A stretch of DNA of 32,762 bases from Candidatus Aenigmatarchaeota archaeon (GCA_018304635.1 JAGVVW010000008.1:1-32762); one strand, 5' to 3'; shown: positions 7,303-15,662, counted from the stretch's first letter. Made by a program: numbers and translations. The notes: generated from the sequence alone by a model not told the origin.

Positions 7303-8523
7303 ATGAAAGCATTTGACAGCCAGGTGATAAACATCGATGAGACACAATACAAATTGAAAAAACTTATTAAGCTTTTGGAAGCCAAGAAAGGCAGACATAC
7401 TGAACTGGTTACTGTTTATGTTCCTGTCGGGTACAGCCTGTATGAAATCACGAATCAGCTGCGGCAGGAGCAGGGAACAGCTGAAAATATAAAATCCAAG
7501 CCTGTCAGGAAAAATGTTGTTTCTGCACTTGAAAAAATAATGCGCCATTTCCAGCTTTATAAACAAACGCCAGAACACGGGCTTGCTGTTTTCTGCGGTA
7601 ATGTTTCTGAAAAAGAAGGTGAAAGTGACATTGAATTATGGGCTATTGAACCTCCGGAGCCTGTTAAAGTGAAAATGTATTGGTGTGATCAAAAATTTGA
7701 TGTTGGGCCATTGATGCAGATGATTGCTGAAAAAGATATTTATGGCATTGTTGTGTTGGATAAAAGTGAGGCTAATGTTGCATTAATAAAGGGAAAAAAA
7801 ATTGAAAATATTGCACATTTTGATTCAATTGTTCCTGGAAAGTCACGTGCCGGAGGCCAGAGCAGTGCTCGTTTTGCACGGGTGCGTGAAGGATTGTTGA
7901 ATGACTTTCTGAAAGAAGTTGGTGATGCCACGAACAAGGCATTTCTTGGAAAGGATGAAATTCGAGGAATAATGATTGCAGGTCCCGGACCTATTAAAGA
8001 ATATTTTATAAACGAGAATTATTTGGATAATAATGTTAGTAAGAAAATCATAGGCACTGTTGATACTGGAAGTACCGGAGAACCAGGCATACACGAAGCA
8101 TTGAACAGAGGTGAACATTTAATAAAAGAAGCTCACATTGTAAAAGAAAAGAAAATCCTGCAGGATTTTTTTTCAAACCTGAAAAAAGGGGATCTTGTTG
8201 CGTATGGATTGAGAGAAGTTATTAAGGCTGTTGAGATGGGAGCTGTCCAGACGCTGATTGTTTCTGAAGTAGCACTGTTTTCAGAAGTTGAATATAAATG
8301 CAAGTGCGGTTTTAAAAAAGATTTCCTGAGAAATGACAAACGCGTATGCAGGGTATGCGGCGAAAACGTGCGTATAATAGGTGAAAAAGATTTAATTGAG
8401 TCTGTAACAGAGCTTGCAAAAAATTACTCTACAAATGTGGAAATCGTATCTGGAGATACACCAGAAGGCCAGCAGTTTCTGGAACTTGGAGGTATTGGTG
8501 CGATACTGAGATATAAGATATGA
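7303..8523 (+). CDS. prf1: Peptide chain release factor aRF1
   Basis: The archaeal/eukaryal class 1 release factor, which reads all three stop codons and triggers peptide release on the ribosome. Domain 1 carries NIKS (62-65) and YWCDQKF (126-132, the YxCxxxF motif) for stop-codon decoding. Domain 2 carries the catalytic GGQ (184-186) within GGQSSARFARVREG. Domain 3 follows, with a Cys4 mini-domain (CKCGF...CRVCG) and the typical ending GDTPEGQQFLELGGIGAILRY. At 406 residues it has the usual archaeal length. It lies 77 nt after valS on the same strand, with no obvious ribosome site. Confidence 0.96.
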   Translation: MKAFDSQVINIDETQYKLKKLIKLLEAKKGRHTELVTVYVPVGYSLYEITNQLRQEQGTAENIKSKPVRKNVVSALEKIMRHFQLYKQTPEHGLAVFCGNVSEKEGESDIELWAIEPPEPVKVKMYWCDQKFDVGPLMQMIAEKDIYGIVVLDKSEANVALIKGKKIENIAHFDSIVPGKSRAGGQSSARFARVREGLLNDFLKEVGDATNKAFLGKDEIRGIMIAGPGPIKEYFINENYLDNNVSKKIIGTVDTGSTGEPGIHEALNRGEHLIKEAHIVKEKKILQDFFSNLKKGDLVAYGLREVIKAVEMGAVQTLIVSEVALFSEVEYKCKCGFKKDFLRNDKRVCRVCGENVRIIGEKDLIESVTELAKNYSTNVEIVSGDTPEGQQFLELGGIGAILRYKI

Positions 8524-8689
8524 TGCCTTTGAATATATCAGAGAATTTAAAGGTTTTGTGAGACGTAGACCTGAATCATCTGATTATACAGAAGCGGAAA
8601 TAATTTCTAAAGAACTTCGAGTTAATCATGTATAACAGAGGAGGCAACACAGCATCTGAATTTCAGTGCTATCCCATTCATATCCCAAT
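8524..8689 (+). other. Short gap holding a possible gene remnant
   Basis: A frame without a start codon runs from inside the end of prf1 to a stop at about 8634. It encodes a plausible peptide, ...DAFEYIREFKGFVRRRPESS and on to ISKELRVNHV. It may be the tail of a lost small gene. No RNA gene or repeat is recognised. Confidence 0.25.
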
Positions 8690-10135
8690 TCAGTATGTCT
8701 TCGCAACATAGCCTTTTTTTGCCGAAGGTTTTCCGCAGGCAATGCATTTTCCAGAATGTTTTTTCAGGTCTGCACCAAAAAGCTCTATTCCTTCTTCAAA
8801 TTCCTTTATTTTATTCCAGCACTCTTCGCTTTCGCACCATGGTACTTTGGCTATTTTCTTTTGCTCAATTATATTTTTGAGTTGTTTTCTGTCCGCAGCT
8901 TCAGTAATTTTTTCATCATAAAATTTCTCTGCTTTTTTCAGAAGGTTTTTTTGTATTTCTGTTAATAAACGAATGCATTCAGGAACTATGTTTTTTTCAC
9001 TCATGGATATCTTTATATTTTCATCCCGCCTAAAAACAAAATAATTTTTGCTTTCAATATCTTTTGGTCCAACTTCGATTCGTAATGGAACGCCTTTTAT
9101 TTCCCATTCAAAGAATTTTTCACCTGGAGTTTTTTCATCTGCATCTACATATACGCGAATACCGGACTTCTCTAATTGTTCTGATATCTCTTCAGCCTTT
9201 TTCATCACCTTATTTTTTTCGCCTTTGACATTTATTGTTGTTATAACAGCCTGTACAGGTGCAATTTCAGGCGGAAGCACAAGTCCTTTGTCATCTCCAT
9301 GAACTGAAATCACAGCTACTAAATATCTTGCACCATTTCCGGTGCATGTCTGCCAAACAAATTTTTCTTTATTATCTTTGTCCCTGAACTTTATATTAAA
9401 TTTTTTTGCATAAGCCTGTCCTAAATGATTACAAGAACCGTTTTCCAGAACACGGCCATCAGGCATTATGCTGTAATATTCTATAGCTCCAACTGCACCT
9501 GGAAAACACTCCCATTTTGGCTTCTCAACTTTTAGTACGGGTATTGACAATTTGTTCCATATTATATTATTAATTCTGACAGCTTCTTCTATTTCCTTAT
9601 CAGCCTCTTCTTTTGTCTGGTGTGCTGTGTGAATTTCATACCAGAATGTTATTTCCCTGTCCCTTATTATGGGTCTGGTCATTTTTGTTTCATACCTGAA
9701 GCTGGAAACAGTTTCATATATTCTCAACGGCAGATCCCGATAGGTTCTTATCCACAATGCAAACATCGGATACATTGCAGGTTCCCCTGTTGGCCTGAGA
9801 ATATGACTTGCATTGTTTTCATCCATTGTTTTGACCCAGAAAGCTTCGCTCTTAAAGCCTTCGAACCATGAACTGTTTTGCTGTGCATATTTCATTGGAA
9901 TTATCAATGGAAAATACATTTCCTTTATGTTGGATTTTTTAAACAACCCATCCCATGTATCTTTTATAATTTTCATTGTTTCTAGTCCATAATTTAGCCA
10001 GACAAACATTCCCTTTACATTATATCGTTTGTCTATTAAGCCAGCTGCAGCTATTGCCTGATCATACCATTTACTGAAATTTTCCATTTTTTTCACAGTA
10101 ATAGCTCTTGGAAGCTCTTCATTTTCCATAAACAT
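8690..10135 (-). CDS. proS: Prolyl-tRNA synthetase, archaeal/eukaryal type
   Basis: A class II synthetase for tRNA-Pro, of the short archaeal form without the bacterial editing insertion (481 residues). RPTGEPAMYPMFALWI, the motif 2 region RYETKMTRPIIRDREITFWYEIHTAH, and the motif 3 region GNGARYLVAVISVHGDDKGLVLPPEIAP are all visible. The anticodon domain follows, then the archaeal C-terminal zinc domain (CESEEC...CIACG) ending in Tyr. The start ATG at 10135 faces a divergent DUF202 gene, and an AT-only ATATATATA stretch between the two genes probably provides the TATA boxes. No ribosome site is seen, so the message is probably leaderless or nearly so. Confidence 0.95.
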   Translation of the reverse strand: MFMENEELPRAITVKKMENFSKWYDQAIAAAGLIDKRYNVKGMFVWLNYGLETMKIIKDTWDGLFKKSNIKEMYFPLIIPMKYAQQNSSWFEGFKSEAFWVKTMDENNASHILRPTGEPAMYPMFALWIRTYRDLPLRIYETVSSFRYETKMTRPIIRDREITFWYEIHTAHQTKEEADKEIEEAVRINNIIWNKLSIPVLKVEKPKWECFPGAVGAIEYYSIMPDGRVLENGSCNHLGQAYAKKFNIKFRDKDNKEKFVWQTCTGNGARYLVAVISVHGDDKGLVLPPEIAPVQAVITTINVKGEKNKVMKKAEEISEQLEKSGIRVYVDADEKTPGEKFFEWEIKGVPLRIEVGPKDIESKNYFVFRRDENIKISMSEKNIVPECIRLLTEIQKNLLKKAEKFYDEKITEAADRKQLKNIIEQKKIAKVPWCESEECWNKIKEFEEGIELFGADLKKHSGKCIACGKPSAKKGYVAKTY

Positions 10136-10161
10136 TATTTAAATAGCAATTATATATATAA

Positions 10162-10485
10162 ATGTCTCTGAGTATGAATATGAGAAAACGTTTCAAGCCA
10201 TCTTTATTTCAGAAACAACTTTTGTTTGCTGAAGAGCAGACTATTTTGTCCCGTGAACGTACCATACTTTCGTTTATGCAGGTCGGTCTGGCGTTCATAG
10301 GTGTGGGGCTTATTATAATCAATGTTTTTCATAATTCTTCTATTACACTACTTGGTGTGGTACTGGTTTTTATAGGGATTTTAGAAGTCGGCGAGTCCTT
10401 GCGCAGGCTGCATGTTTACAAAAAGAGCATGGAAAAAATCAAAAGGAGAAAGAAGACATTTGTAATTAAGGGCAGGTCTGTATAG
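10162..10485 (+). CDS. DUF202 family small membrane protein
   Basis: A 107-residue inner-membrane protein. After a basic N terminus comes EEQTILSRERTILSFMQVGLA, the LAxERTxLAxxRTxLA-like signature of DUF202/YidH. Two hydrophobic helices follow (about 37-55 and 60-78), then a strongly basic tail (KKSMEKIKRRKK). Function is unknown. The ATG at 10162 directly abuts the TATATATA box. A leaderless transcript would more naturally start at Met5 (10174) or Met7 (10180), so the first residues are doubtful. It is divergent from proS and converges on the gene at 10489. Confidence 0.7.
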   Translation: MSLSMNMRKRFKPSLFQKQLLFAEEQTILSRERTILSFMQVGLAFIGVGLIIINVFHNSSITLLGVVLVFIGILEVGESLRRLHVYKKSMEKIKRRKKTFVIKGRSV

Positions 10486-10488
10486 CAA

Positions 10489-10968
10489 TTAATCTTTTTT
10501 CTGATCAATCACTTTTCCATTCAAAAGTATTTGATATAAATCTTCCAGTGATTGTATAACATAATCCAAGTATTCTTTCTGTCTATCTTCATCAGATGAA
10601 TGTATACGCTCAACTTCATCTAAAAAATCAGAATACGTCCCAAAGGTTACATGATCTGTTTCATAAGGAAATATGAAAGGAGCAGGTTTATGACCTACAA
10701 ATATTTCTGTACTATATGGATTAATCTGGAGTACAAAGACAGGATATTTTTCACAAATTTCATCAAAACAACCAATTATTGCACTACCATTCACATGGCC
10801 ATTATAACGTCTATTATTATAAACTACATCAAGAAGATTATGACCTCCGGAATATCTAAGAACGTTTTCATATAAATCTTCTTCCAACATCTCAAGATGC
10901 GTTCTAATTTTTGACCGTTTGGTGGCATTTCCATCCACGAATTTTCTGAGAAAACTTTCAAGATCCAT
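10489..10968 (-). CDS. Hypothetical protein
   Basis: 159 residues, acidic and soluble, without signal peptide or membrane helix. I do not recognise the family. The N-terminal helix-rich part (ESFLRKFVDGNATKRSKIR) is followed by a strand-rich centre (HNLLDVVYNNRRY, YPVFVLQINPYSTEIFVGH) and an acidic helical C terminus (EVERIHSSDEDRQKEYLDYVIQSLEDLYQIL). A TTTAAATA box at 10992-10999 lies 24-31 nt upstream of the ATG, suggesting a leaderless transcript. A copy of the dispersed palindromic repeat begins immediately beyond that box at 11001. Confidence 0.6.
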   Translation of the reverse strand: MDLESFLRKFVDGNATKRSKIRTHLEMLEEDLYENVLRYSGGHNLLDVVYNNRRYNGHVNGSAIIGCFDEICEKYPVFVLQINPYSTEIFVGHKPAPFIFPYETDHVTFGTYSDFLDEVERIHSSDEDRQKEYLDYVIQSLEDLYQILLNGKVIDQKKD

Positions 10969-10991
10969 GAAACACTTATTAGTAACTTAAA

Positions 10992-10999
10992 CTATTTAA
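10992..10999 (-). promoter_or_regulatory. TATA box next to repeat copy 2
   Basis: The minus strand reads TTTAAATA, 24-31 nt before the ATG of the gene ending at 10489. The dispersed repeat starts 2 nt further upstream, so the repeat occupies the upstream control position of this promoter. Confidence 0.55.
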
Positions 11000-11000
11000 A

Positions 11001-11090
11001 GCAACCTTTTTGCAAGACTTATGAACTAATCTATGCAAAAACGTTGACGAAAATATATTATTTTTCTCAGCAACCTTTTTGCAAGATTTT
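11001..11090 (+). repeat. Dispersed palindromic repeat, copy 2
   Basis: GCAACCTTTTTGCAAGA occurs at 11001 and again at 11070 (69-bp period). TTTTTGCA (11007-11014) pairs with TGCAAAAA (11034-11041) across 19 nt, and then ACGTTGACGAAAATATATTA follows. Compared with copy 1, both stem strands have changed together (GG/CC to GCA/TGC), which supports a selected hairpin. Confidence 0.8.
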
Positions 11091-11135
11091 CGAAATATTG
11101 TCAGAGATTCCGGAAAAATAGAAAACAAAAAAATT

Positions 11136-11465
11136 TCATACAGTTTCATCATGATATTCTGCAATCCATACAGTGTCGCCAACAGCGACAACAGTATCAT
11201 TCATTCCTCTTCCTATATCATATCCCGTAGGATGCAGTGTCATTCCGCACATTCTTCTGGGTTCTCCAGGAGTATATTCCTCATGACACATTTCTATGTT
11301 ATCTTCTTCATCGTTTCCAGATATTTCAGAGCTTTTTATATATGGGAGTTCATGTCCTGGTTTATATTCTGGTTCACACATTCCAGGTTTTTGTAAATGA
11401 AGAACACCTTCTTTATCATGTAGTTGACTACCATCAACTATCCTGTTAAAATCTTCATATCTCAT
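11136..11465 (-). CDS. Hypothetical protein with duplicated Cys motif
   Basis: 109 residues from the ATG at 11465, which sits 8 nt after a strong AGGTGGAGG site; the frame stays open upstream to a TTG. The protein is acidic and soluble. It contains two similar segments, MCEPEYKPGHE and MCHEEYTPGEP, followed by MCGMTLHP, giving three Met-Cys pairs with nearby His and Glu. These could bind metal or be redox-active. The C terminus is strand-rich (DTVVAVGDTVWIAEYHDE). The family is not recognised. It is divergently arranged with the HxlR-type regulator at 11604, with a perfect palindrome between them, so it is a likely regulatory target. Confidence 0.6.
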   Translation of the reverse strand: MRYEDFNRIVDGSQLHDKEGVLHLQKPGMCEPEYKPGHELPYIKSSEISGNDEEDNIEMCHEEYTPGEPRRMCGMTLHPTGYDIGRGMNDTVVAVGDTVWIAEYHDETV

Positions 11466-11507
11466 TTTTCTCAACCTCCACCTTTTAATAGTTTAAATTG
11501 TATACTA

Positions 11508-11522
11508 CTTCATATTATGAAG
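11508..11522. promoter_or_regulatory. Palindromic operator candidate between divergent genes
   Basis: CTTCATA-T-TATGAAG is a perfect 15-bp palindrome. It sits between the TATA-like element of the leftward Cys-motif gene (TTTAAA near 11492) and the rightward HxlR-type gene. Its position suits autoregulation and control of the divergent neighbour by the HxlR protein. Confidence 0.5.
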
Positions 11523-11603
11523 CAATATAAAACCTATAGTATCAAAAACTAAAACTGCTTCAGAAACGTGGAGTTGATTTAAATTACTAAAGCATCCTAT
11601 TGC

Positions 11604-11915
11604 ATGATACAAGAAATTTTCAAAATTATGGGGAAGAAATGGACATTTCATATAATGAAAATCCTAAAAGTGAACAAAAAGATGCGGTTCAATGAAATGA
11701 CGCGTTCGCTTTCTGGCATAAGTCCAAAAACCCTTTCAGATAGGCTCAGAGAGCTTGAAAAAAATAAAATAATCAGAAAAATGATATTTCCTGAAATTCC
11801 GCCTCATGTTGAATATGAGCTGACAAAAAAAGGCGAAAAAATAACCTCATGCTTTAATCTGGAATCAAAAATATGCGTTCATCACAGAGAATGCATATTT
11901 TCAGCTAGACGGTAA
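11604..11915 (+). CDS. HxlR-family winged-helix transcriptional regulator
   Basis: A 103-residue DNA-binding protein. The HxlR core starts with IFKIMGKKWTFHIMKIL (5-21). It continues with the recognition region RFNEMTRSLSGISPKTLSDRLRELEKNKII (28-57) and a wing ending VEYELTKKGEKI. Family members bind palindromes as dimers and often respond to redox or electrophile stress. The usual N-terminal Cys is absent, but a C-terminal C83...C91-HH-C97 cluster could sense redox state or metal. A TTTAAAT box about 20-28 nt before the ATG suggests a leaderless mRNA. The divergent Cys-motif gene and the palindrome at 11508 fit local control. Confidence 0.85.
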   Translation: MIQEIFKIMGKKWTFHIMKILKVNKKMRFNEMTRSLSGISPKTLSDRLRELEKNKIIRKMIFPEIPPHVEYELTKKGEKITSCFNLESKICVHHRECIFSARR

Positions 11916-11957
11916 CTCCAAAATACCACTGAGACGAATTAATTATAAAATAATATA

Positions 11958-12194
11958 TTATCTTTTGTATACCCTCTCGGGCCTGTCTTCAGGACGATAA
12001 GCCATTAATCTAAAATCACTATCACTATCAAAACCACTATATCTTTCGACATCCGCCGTCGGAGCACCATATTCATCAGAAATTTTTCGATGCCTTTCAT
12101 TGTCATTAGAAACTTTATTGTATGCTAATGCTGCAACAGTAGTTGTGACTAAAACCGGGAATTTCAGTTCATTCAAAACATCTCTCCAATTCAT
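11958..12194 (-). CDS. Small hypothetical protein
   Basis: 78 residues from the ATG at 12194, which follows GAGGT by 7 nt; the frame is open to 12254, but upstream codons lack a good site. The N-terminal third has a short hydrophobic segment (FPVLVTTTVAALAY) that could be one membrane helix or a buried strand-helix. The rest is charged and looks disordered (DNERHRKISDEYGAP...RPEDRPERVYKR). I do not recognise it. It is convergent with the HxlR gene and divergent from the Lrp-type regulator. Confidence 0.5.
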   Translation of the reverse strand: MNWRDVLNELKFPVLVTTTVAALAYNKVSNDNERHRKISDEYGAPTADVERYSGFDSDSDFRLMAYRPEDRPERVYKR

Positions 12195-12343
12195 ATTCAT
12201 TACCTCATTAAATTTATAGTATTCTGTTTTGTTTCTAAACACTATACTCTTCATTTCTTATACTTAAGTTTTATCAGGAACTTTTTTTATTTTTTTATAT
12301 TTGGGGTAAAAAAAGTATTAATAAATAAAAAATAAATAAGTTT

Positions 12344-13327
12344 ATGACAAAGATTGATTATAATCTTCTTTATCTGCAGTCTGAGAATGCACGAATGAGC
12401 CTGAAAAATATGTCGCAATATCTTAAGAAAACGCCGCAGCGTCTGAAATATTCCATTTCTATCCTAGAACGTGAAGGCTTCATCAAAAATCCATACTGCA
12501 TATTTGATTATTCATATTTTAGCCTGATATTATTTCGTGTTTATTTTCGTGGCAGCTATTCCAATGAAAAAGAAAAGACAAAAATAATCAAAAAACTTTC
12601 TACTAATCCGTATATAATATCTGTTTATGAACTTACGGGTGAATTCGACTTGTCAGCTGAATTTGCCGCGCCCAACCCGTCAAAGTTTAACAAAGAATTT
12701 AAAAAAATAATATCAGCTATTCCGACACTGGATAATTATAAAATTATTTTGAACATTGTAACACACACGTATCCGAGATATTATCTTACGAAAAAAGAAT
12801 CCTTTCACACTTTTTATGCAGAAAGAGTAGTTGGCGGCGACCGGGAAAAAGAAGCATTTAATAAAAAAGATAAGGCAGTAATAAAAAATCTGCTTCTGAA
12901 TCCTAGAATGCGCATGACAGAATTAGCAAAAAAATCCCAGCTGAATATGAAAACAGTCAAATCAATTCTAAAAAAATTCCGACAGAAAAACATAATTAAG
13001 GGTTTCAAGTACACACTGAACACAGAGAAAATCGGAATAAACAAATGGGTTCTATTCTTAAGGCTCCATAACCTGAACCTGAAGAAGGAGCTACGATTAA
13101 TGAAATATATTTTTCAGACAAAGGAAATAATCCAGCTCAATAAAACTGTAGGCGACTGGGACATGGAAATTTATATCGAATCACTGGATAAGAACAGGGT
13201 ACGGGAGGTTGTAATGAGTATACGTGAAGAGTTCAAGGACATTGTTGCAGGTTTCAACTTAATTGAATTCTATGACCAGTATAAAAAATCTTATCTACCG
13301 ATGCACTTGTTTATAGAGTCGCCATAA
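12344..13327 (+). CDS. Duplicated Lrp/AsnC-type transcriptional regulator
   Basis: A 327-residue protein built as two tandem HTH plus ligand-sensing (RAM-like) units. The first HTH is at about 5-47 (SLKNMSQYLKKTPQRLKYSISILEREGFI) with a sensing part to about 150. The second HTH is at about 175-222 (LNPRMRMTELAKKSQLNMKTVKSILKKF), with a second sensing part (VGDWDMEIYIESLDKNRVREVV). Single-unit Lrp proteins are about 150 residues, so this is a full internal duplication acting as a pseudo-dimer. Lrp-type proteins respond to amino acids or related metabolites; the ligand here is unknown. An AT-only leader upstream holds TATA-like sequence and no ribosome site. Confidence 0.8.
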   Translation: MTKIDYNLLYLQSENARMSLKNMSQYLKKTPQRLKYSISILEREGFIKNPYCIFDYSYFSLILFRVYFRGSYSNEKEKTKIIKKLSTNPYIISVYELTGEFDLSAEFAAPNPSKFNKEFKKIISAIPTLDNYKIILNIVTHTYPRYYLTKKESFHTFYAERVVGGDREKEAFNKKDKAVIKNLLLNPRMRMTELAKKSQLNMKTVKSILKKFRQKNIIKGFKYTLNTEKIGINKWVLFLRLHNLNLKKELRLMKYIFQTKEIIQLNKTVGDWDMEIYIESLDKNRVREVVMSIREEFKDIVAGFNLIEFYDQYKKSYLPMHLFIESP

Positions 13328-13353
13328 GTATTTAATATCATAGTAACTTATGG
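13322..13353 (+). terminator. Hairpin over the stop codon of the Lrp-type gene
   Basis: CCATAAGT (13322-13329) pairs perfectly with ACTTATGG (13346-13353) across 16 nt. The left arm contains the TAA stop. It is a probable 3'-end structure. Confidence 0.45.
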
Positions 13354-13415
13354 GTAATAAACTAATGAAAGCTTTATAGATATGCTGGGTTGATTTCGTT
13401 TTGTGTATGATGAAG

Positions 13416-13453
13416 ATTTTCTTTGCCCAGATTTCATCGGAGGCAAAGAAAAT
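13416..13453 (+). other. Strong hairpin with an overlapping alternative pairing
   Basis: ATTTTCTTTGCC (13416-13427) pairs perfectly with GGCAAAGAAAAT (13442-13453). GATGAA (13409-13414) can instead pair with TTCATC (13433-13438) inside the loop, so the two folds partly compete. It lies in the 393-bp gap between the Lrp-type gene and the HerA-like gene. That gap otherwise holds only a possible 39-codon ORF and an AT-rich promoter region (TTTAAATA at 13674-13681). Confidence 0.5.
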
Positions 13454-13516
13454 TTGTTATGGTTTGAAACGTAAAATCATATAAAATATGTTGTGTACTA
13501 TAAAAACAGAAAAGAT

Positions 13517-13636
13517 ATGCAAACATTAAGAAAATCTCCTGAAGAAGAACAAAGAGAAGTCAACTCAATAATAGATGAATCTGGTTTGGATTTAAATCCA
13601 AGAGTTATGACTCTTGCAGAATATAATTCTGTCTAA
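13517..13636 (+). CDS. Possible small protein or gene remnant
   Basis: A 39-codon frame, MQTLRKSPEEEQREVNSIID and onward to MTLAEYNSV, has a coding-like acidic/helical composition. It lacks a clear ribosome site. It may be a true microprotein or the tail of a lost gene. Confidence 0.3.
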   Translation: MQTLRKSPEEEQREVNSIIDESGLDLNPRVMTLAEYNSV

Positions 13637-13720
13637 CGTTTTTTTCTCATATATACAGAATCCAAAACAATACTTTAAATAAATCCAATCCAAATTTTAC
13701 AAAAAGAGTGGATTATTGTT

Positions 13721-14944
13721 ATGAATGAGATTATAATTGGCCGCGAGCCTGAAGATTTTGAAAAGTATGGAAAAAAAGCAACACTTTATCTTGGAAAAAA
13801 TGTTGTCGGTACCGGCGAGGATGCACATATGACAACGCCGGTCATTATGGATGTTTTAAGGCCGCATGTTGTTTTAATAACTGGCAAGAGAGGCTGTGGT
13901 AAGTCGTTTACAATGGGCGTAATGCTTGAAGAAATTTTAAAACTGGATTCGTATACAAGACAACGTTTGTGCGGGCTGATGATAGATACGCAGGGAATTT
14001 TCTGGACAATGAAAATTCCAAATGAAAAAGACTATTCTTTACTGGCACAATGGAATCTTCCTGCATGTGGTTTTGATATTGAAGTGAGTGTTCCAGAAGG
14101 TCAGGTAAAAAATTTTTCTGAAGCTGATGTTGATTTTGACAGCGTATTTTCAATAAAACCTTCTCAGCTGACACCCGATGACTGGCTGACTCTTTTTGAT
14201 ATCAGTATAAATGATTCCAAGGCGTTGATATTTCAGCGCGCATTACAAAAGTTAAAAGAGGATTACGGTCTGGATGATATTATAGACCATGTCAGCAAAG
14301 AGCAAGGTGAAAAAAAAGATATAGAGTCCATGATGAATCATTTATATGTTGCTAATTCGTGGGGAATTTTTGGTACTGCTCCAATGCCAAAAATTATTTC
14401 TCCTGGAAAAATTACAATTTTGGATGTTTCACTTACACCGCAAAATGTAAGAACACTAATAGCTTCGATTGCTTTGCGCCATCTTTTAATAGAACGGATA
14501 AAAGCAAGAAGAAAAGAGGAAACTGAGAAATATCTCGGAGAGCCTGTGCCATTTCCGTGGATCTTCATAGACGAGGCTCATAATTTTGCACCTGATTCCG
14601 GAGAGTCTTCATCATTGCCAGTTATTCTTAAAATTGTAAAAGAAGGGCGCCAGCCAGGCTTATCGATGGTAATGGCAACACAGCAACCAAATAAACTCCA
14701 TTCTGATGTTTTGTCTCAGGCAGATATTGTTATATCGCACAAGCTTACGTCAAAAGAAGATATCAATGCATTGCGTTCAATTATGCAAACATATATGCTT
14801 TATGATATTCAGAAATATATGACAGAGCTTCCAAAATGGAAGGGCGTTGCATTAGTACTAGATGACAATTCAGAGAGGATTTACAGAATTCGTGTTCGCC
14901 CAAAACAATCATGGCATGCAGGTGCGAGCCCGAAAACAATCTAG
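13721..14944 (+). CDS. HerA/DUF87-family P-loop ATPase
   Basis: 407 residues of the HerA/FtsK-type ATPase superfamily. Walker A is GKRGCGKS at 55-62, Walker B is WIFIDEAH with D284-E285, and the polar sensor is MATQQP at 318-323. The segment KEGRQPGLSMVMATQQP...LSQADIVISHKLTSKEDI and a conserved late Arg are typical of HerA-type hexameric motors, which process DNA ends or translocate DNA with NurA-like nucleases or other partners. No nurA, rad50 or mre11 lies nearby, so this is probably a stand-alone HerA-like ATPase whose partner is elsewhere. TTTAAATA lies about 40-47 nt before the ATG, implying a short leader. Confidence 0.85.
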   Translation: MNEIIIGREPEDFEKYGKKATLYLGKNVVGTGEDAHMTTPVIMDVLRPHVVLITGKRGCGKSFTMGVMLEEILKLDSYTRQRLCGLMIDTQGIFWTMKIPNEKDYSLLAQWNLPACGFDIEVSVPEGQVKNFSEADVDFDSVFSIKPSQLTPDDWLTLFDISINDSKALIFQRALQKLKEDYGLDDIIDHVSKEQGEKKDIESMMNHLYVANSWGIFGTAPMPKIISPGKITILDVSLTPQNVRTLIASIALRHLLIERIKARRKEETEKYLGEPVPFPWIFIDEAHNFAPDSGESSSLPVILKIVKEGRQPGLSMVMATQQPNKLHSDVLSQADIVISHKLTSKEDINALRSIMQTYMLYDIQKYMTELPKWKGVALVLDDNSERIYRIRVRPKQSWHAGASPKTI

Positions 14945-15033
14945 TAATGAAAGGCATAAAGAGCATAAAACAGATTTATGAAGCTTTAAATATATTTTCT
15001 CTAAATTACTATATAATCATAGGAGAAATTACT

Positions 15034-15282
15034 ATGGGAATTACCAGAGTAACGCGAAATTATCAGGTGACACTGCCGAGGGATGTGAGAGAAATGAAAA
15101 AAGTCTGTATAGGTGATAAATTCGTTATTACTGTAGAAAACAATGAAATCATTATGAAAAAGATAAAAGGAAAGTTACTTGAACGAAGTTTCGGGGCGTG
15201 GAAAGGCGGTTTATCCGGTGTTGGTTATGCAAGAAAAATAAGAGATGAAGCTGAATCAAGGGAAAGAGGGCTAAAACTATGA
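15034..15282 (+). CDS. AbrB/VapB-type antitoxin
   Basis: 82 residues. The N-terminal swapped-hairpin DNA-binding domain reads MGITRVTRNYQVTLPRDVRE...GDKFVITVENNEIIMKKI. A C-terminal tail (SFGAWKGG...ARKIRDEAESRERG) is expected to wrap and inhibit the toxin. The frame is open upstream into the end of the HerA-like gene. The start at 15034 is chosen for its AGGAG site 7-8 nt upstream and a TTTAAATA box about 45 nt upstream. The gene overlaps the PIN-domain gene by ATGA. Such pairs normally autorepress through the antitoxin domain. Confidence 0.85.
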   Translation: MGITRVTRNYQVTLPRDVREMKKVCIGDKFVITVENNEIIMKKIKGKLLERSFGAWKGGLSGVGYARKIRDEAESRERGLKL

Positions 15283-15662
15283 TAAGAGTTTTGATAGATA
15301 CTGATATTCATATTGATTTTTTGAAGAATATCGAAGCCAGTAAAAAAATTTTTCAGGGTGTGGTAGATGAAAAAGTTACCGGATTTTCATCAGTGATAAC
15401 AGAAGCTGAACTTTTTTCCGGCAAGGAATGTAATGATGTTGAAAAAAGAATAGCAGTTGAAGAACTTCTCGCTGTTACAGAGAGGATAACAGTGAATTCC
15501 TTTATATCGCGAAAAGCAGCTGATTTCCGAAGAATTTACGATGTTCCCATGCTGGATGCATTGATAGCTGCTTCTGCTATTGTTTCTAATTCAATGCTTT
15601 GTTCCAGAAATACAAAACATTTTAAAAAAATAAAAGAACTGAAACTAAAAGTGCCATATTGA
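15279..15662 (+). CDS. PIN-domain toxin (VapC family)
   Basis: A 127-residue ribonuclease of the PIN fold that would cleave RNA using Mg2+ or Mn2+. Conserved acidic positions are present: D7 (LIDTD), E44 (TEAELFSG) and D93 (MLDALIAASAI). The final conserved block CSRNTKHFKKI carries N111 where many relatives have TxN or TxD. It overlaps the antitoxin stop by 4 nt, so the two are translationally coupled. A strong hairpin (15694-15731) ends the unit. Confidence 0.88.
   Translation: MIRVLIDTDIHIDFLKNIEASKKIFQGVVDEKVTGFSSVITEAELFSGKECNDVEKRIAVEELLAVTERITVNSFISRKAADFRRIYDVPMLDALIAASAIVSNSMLCSRNTKHFKKIKELKLKVPY

Noticed and set aside
8520-8600. C/D-box small RNA (ATGATG ... CTGA)
   Set aside because: Boxes are not paired by a terminal stem and the internal C'/D' boxes are unclear; the match is what AT-rich sequence gives by chance.
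14911-15033. Longer antitoxin start at 14911
   Set aside because: It overlaps the HerA-like gene and encodes a non-family N terminus; the ATG at 15034 has a ribosome site and begins the AbrB domain.
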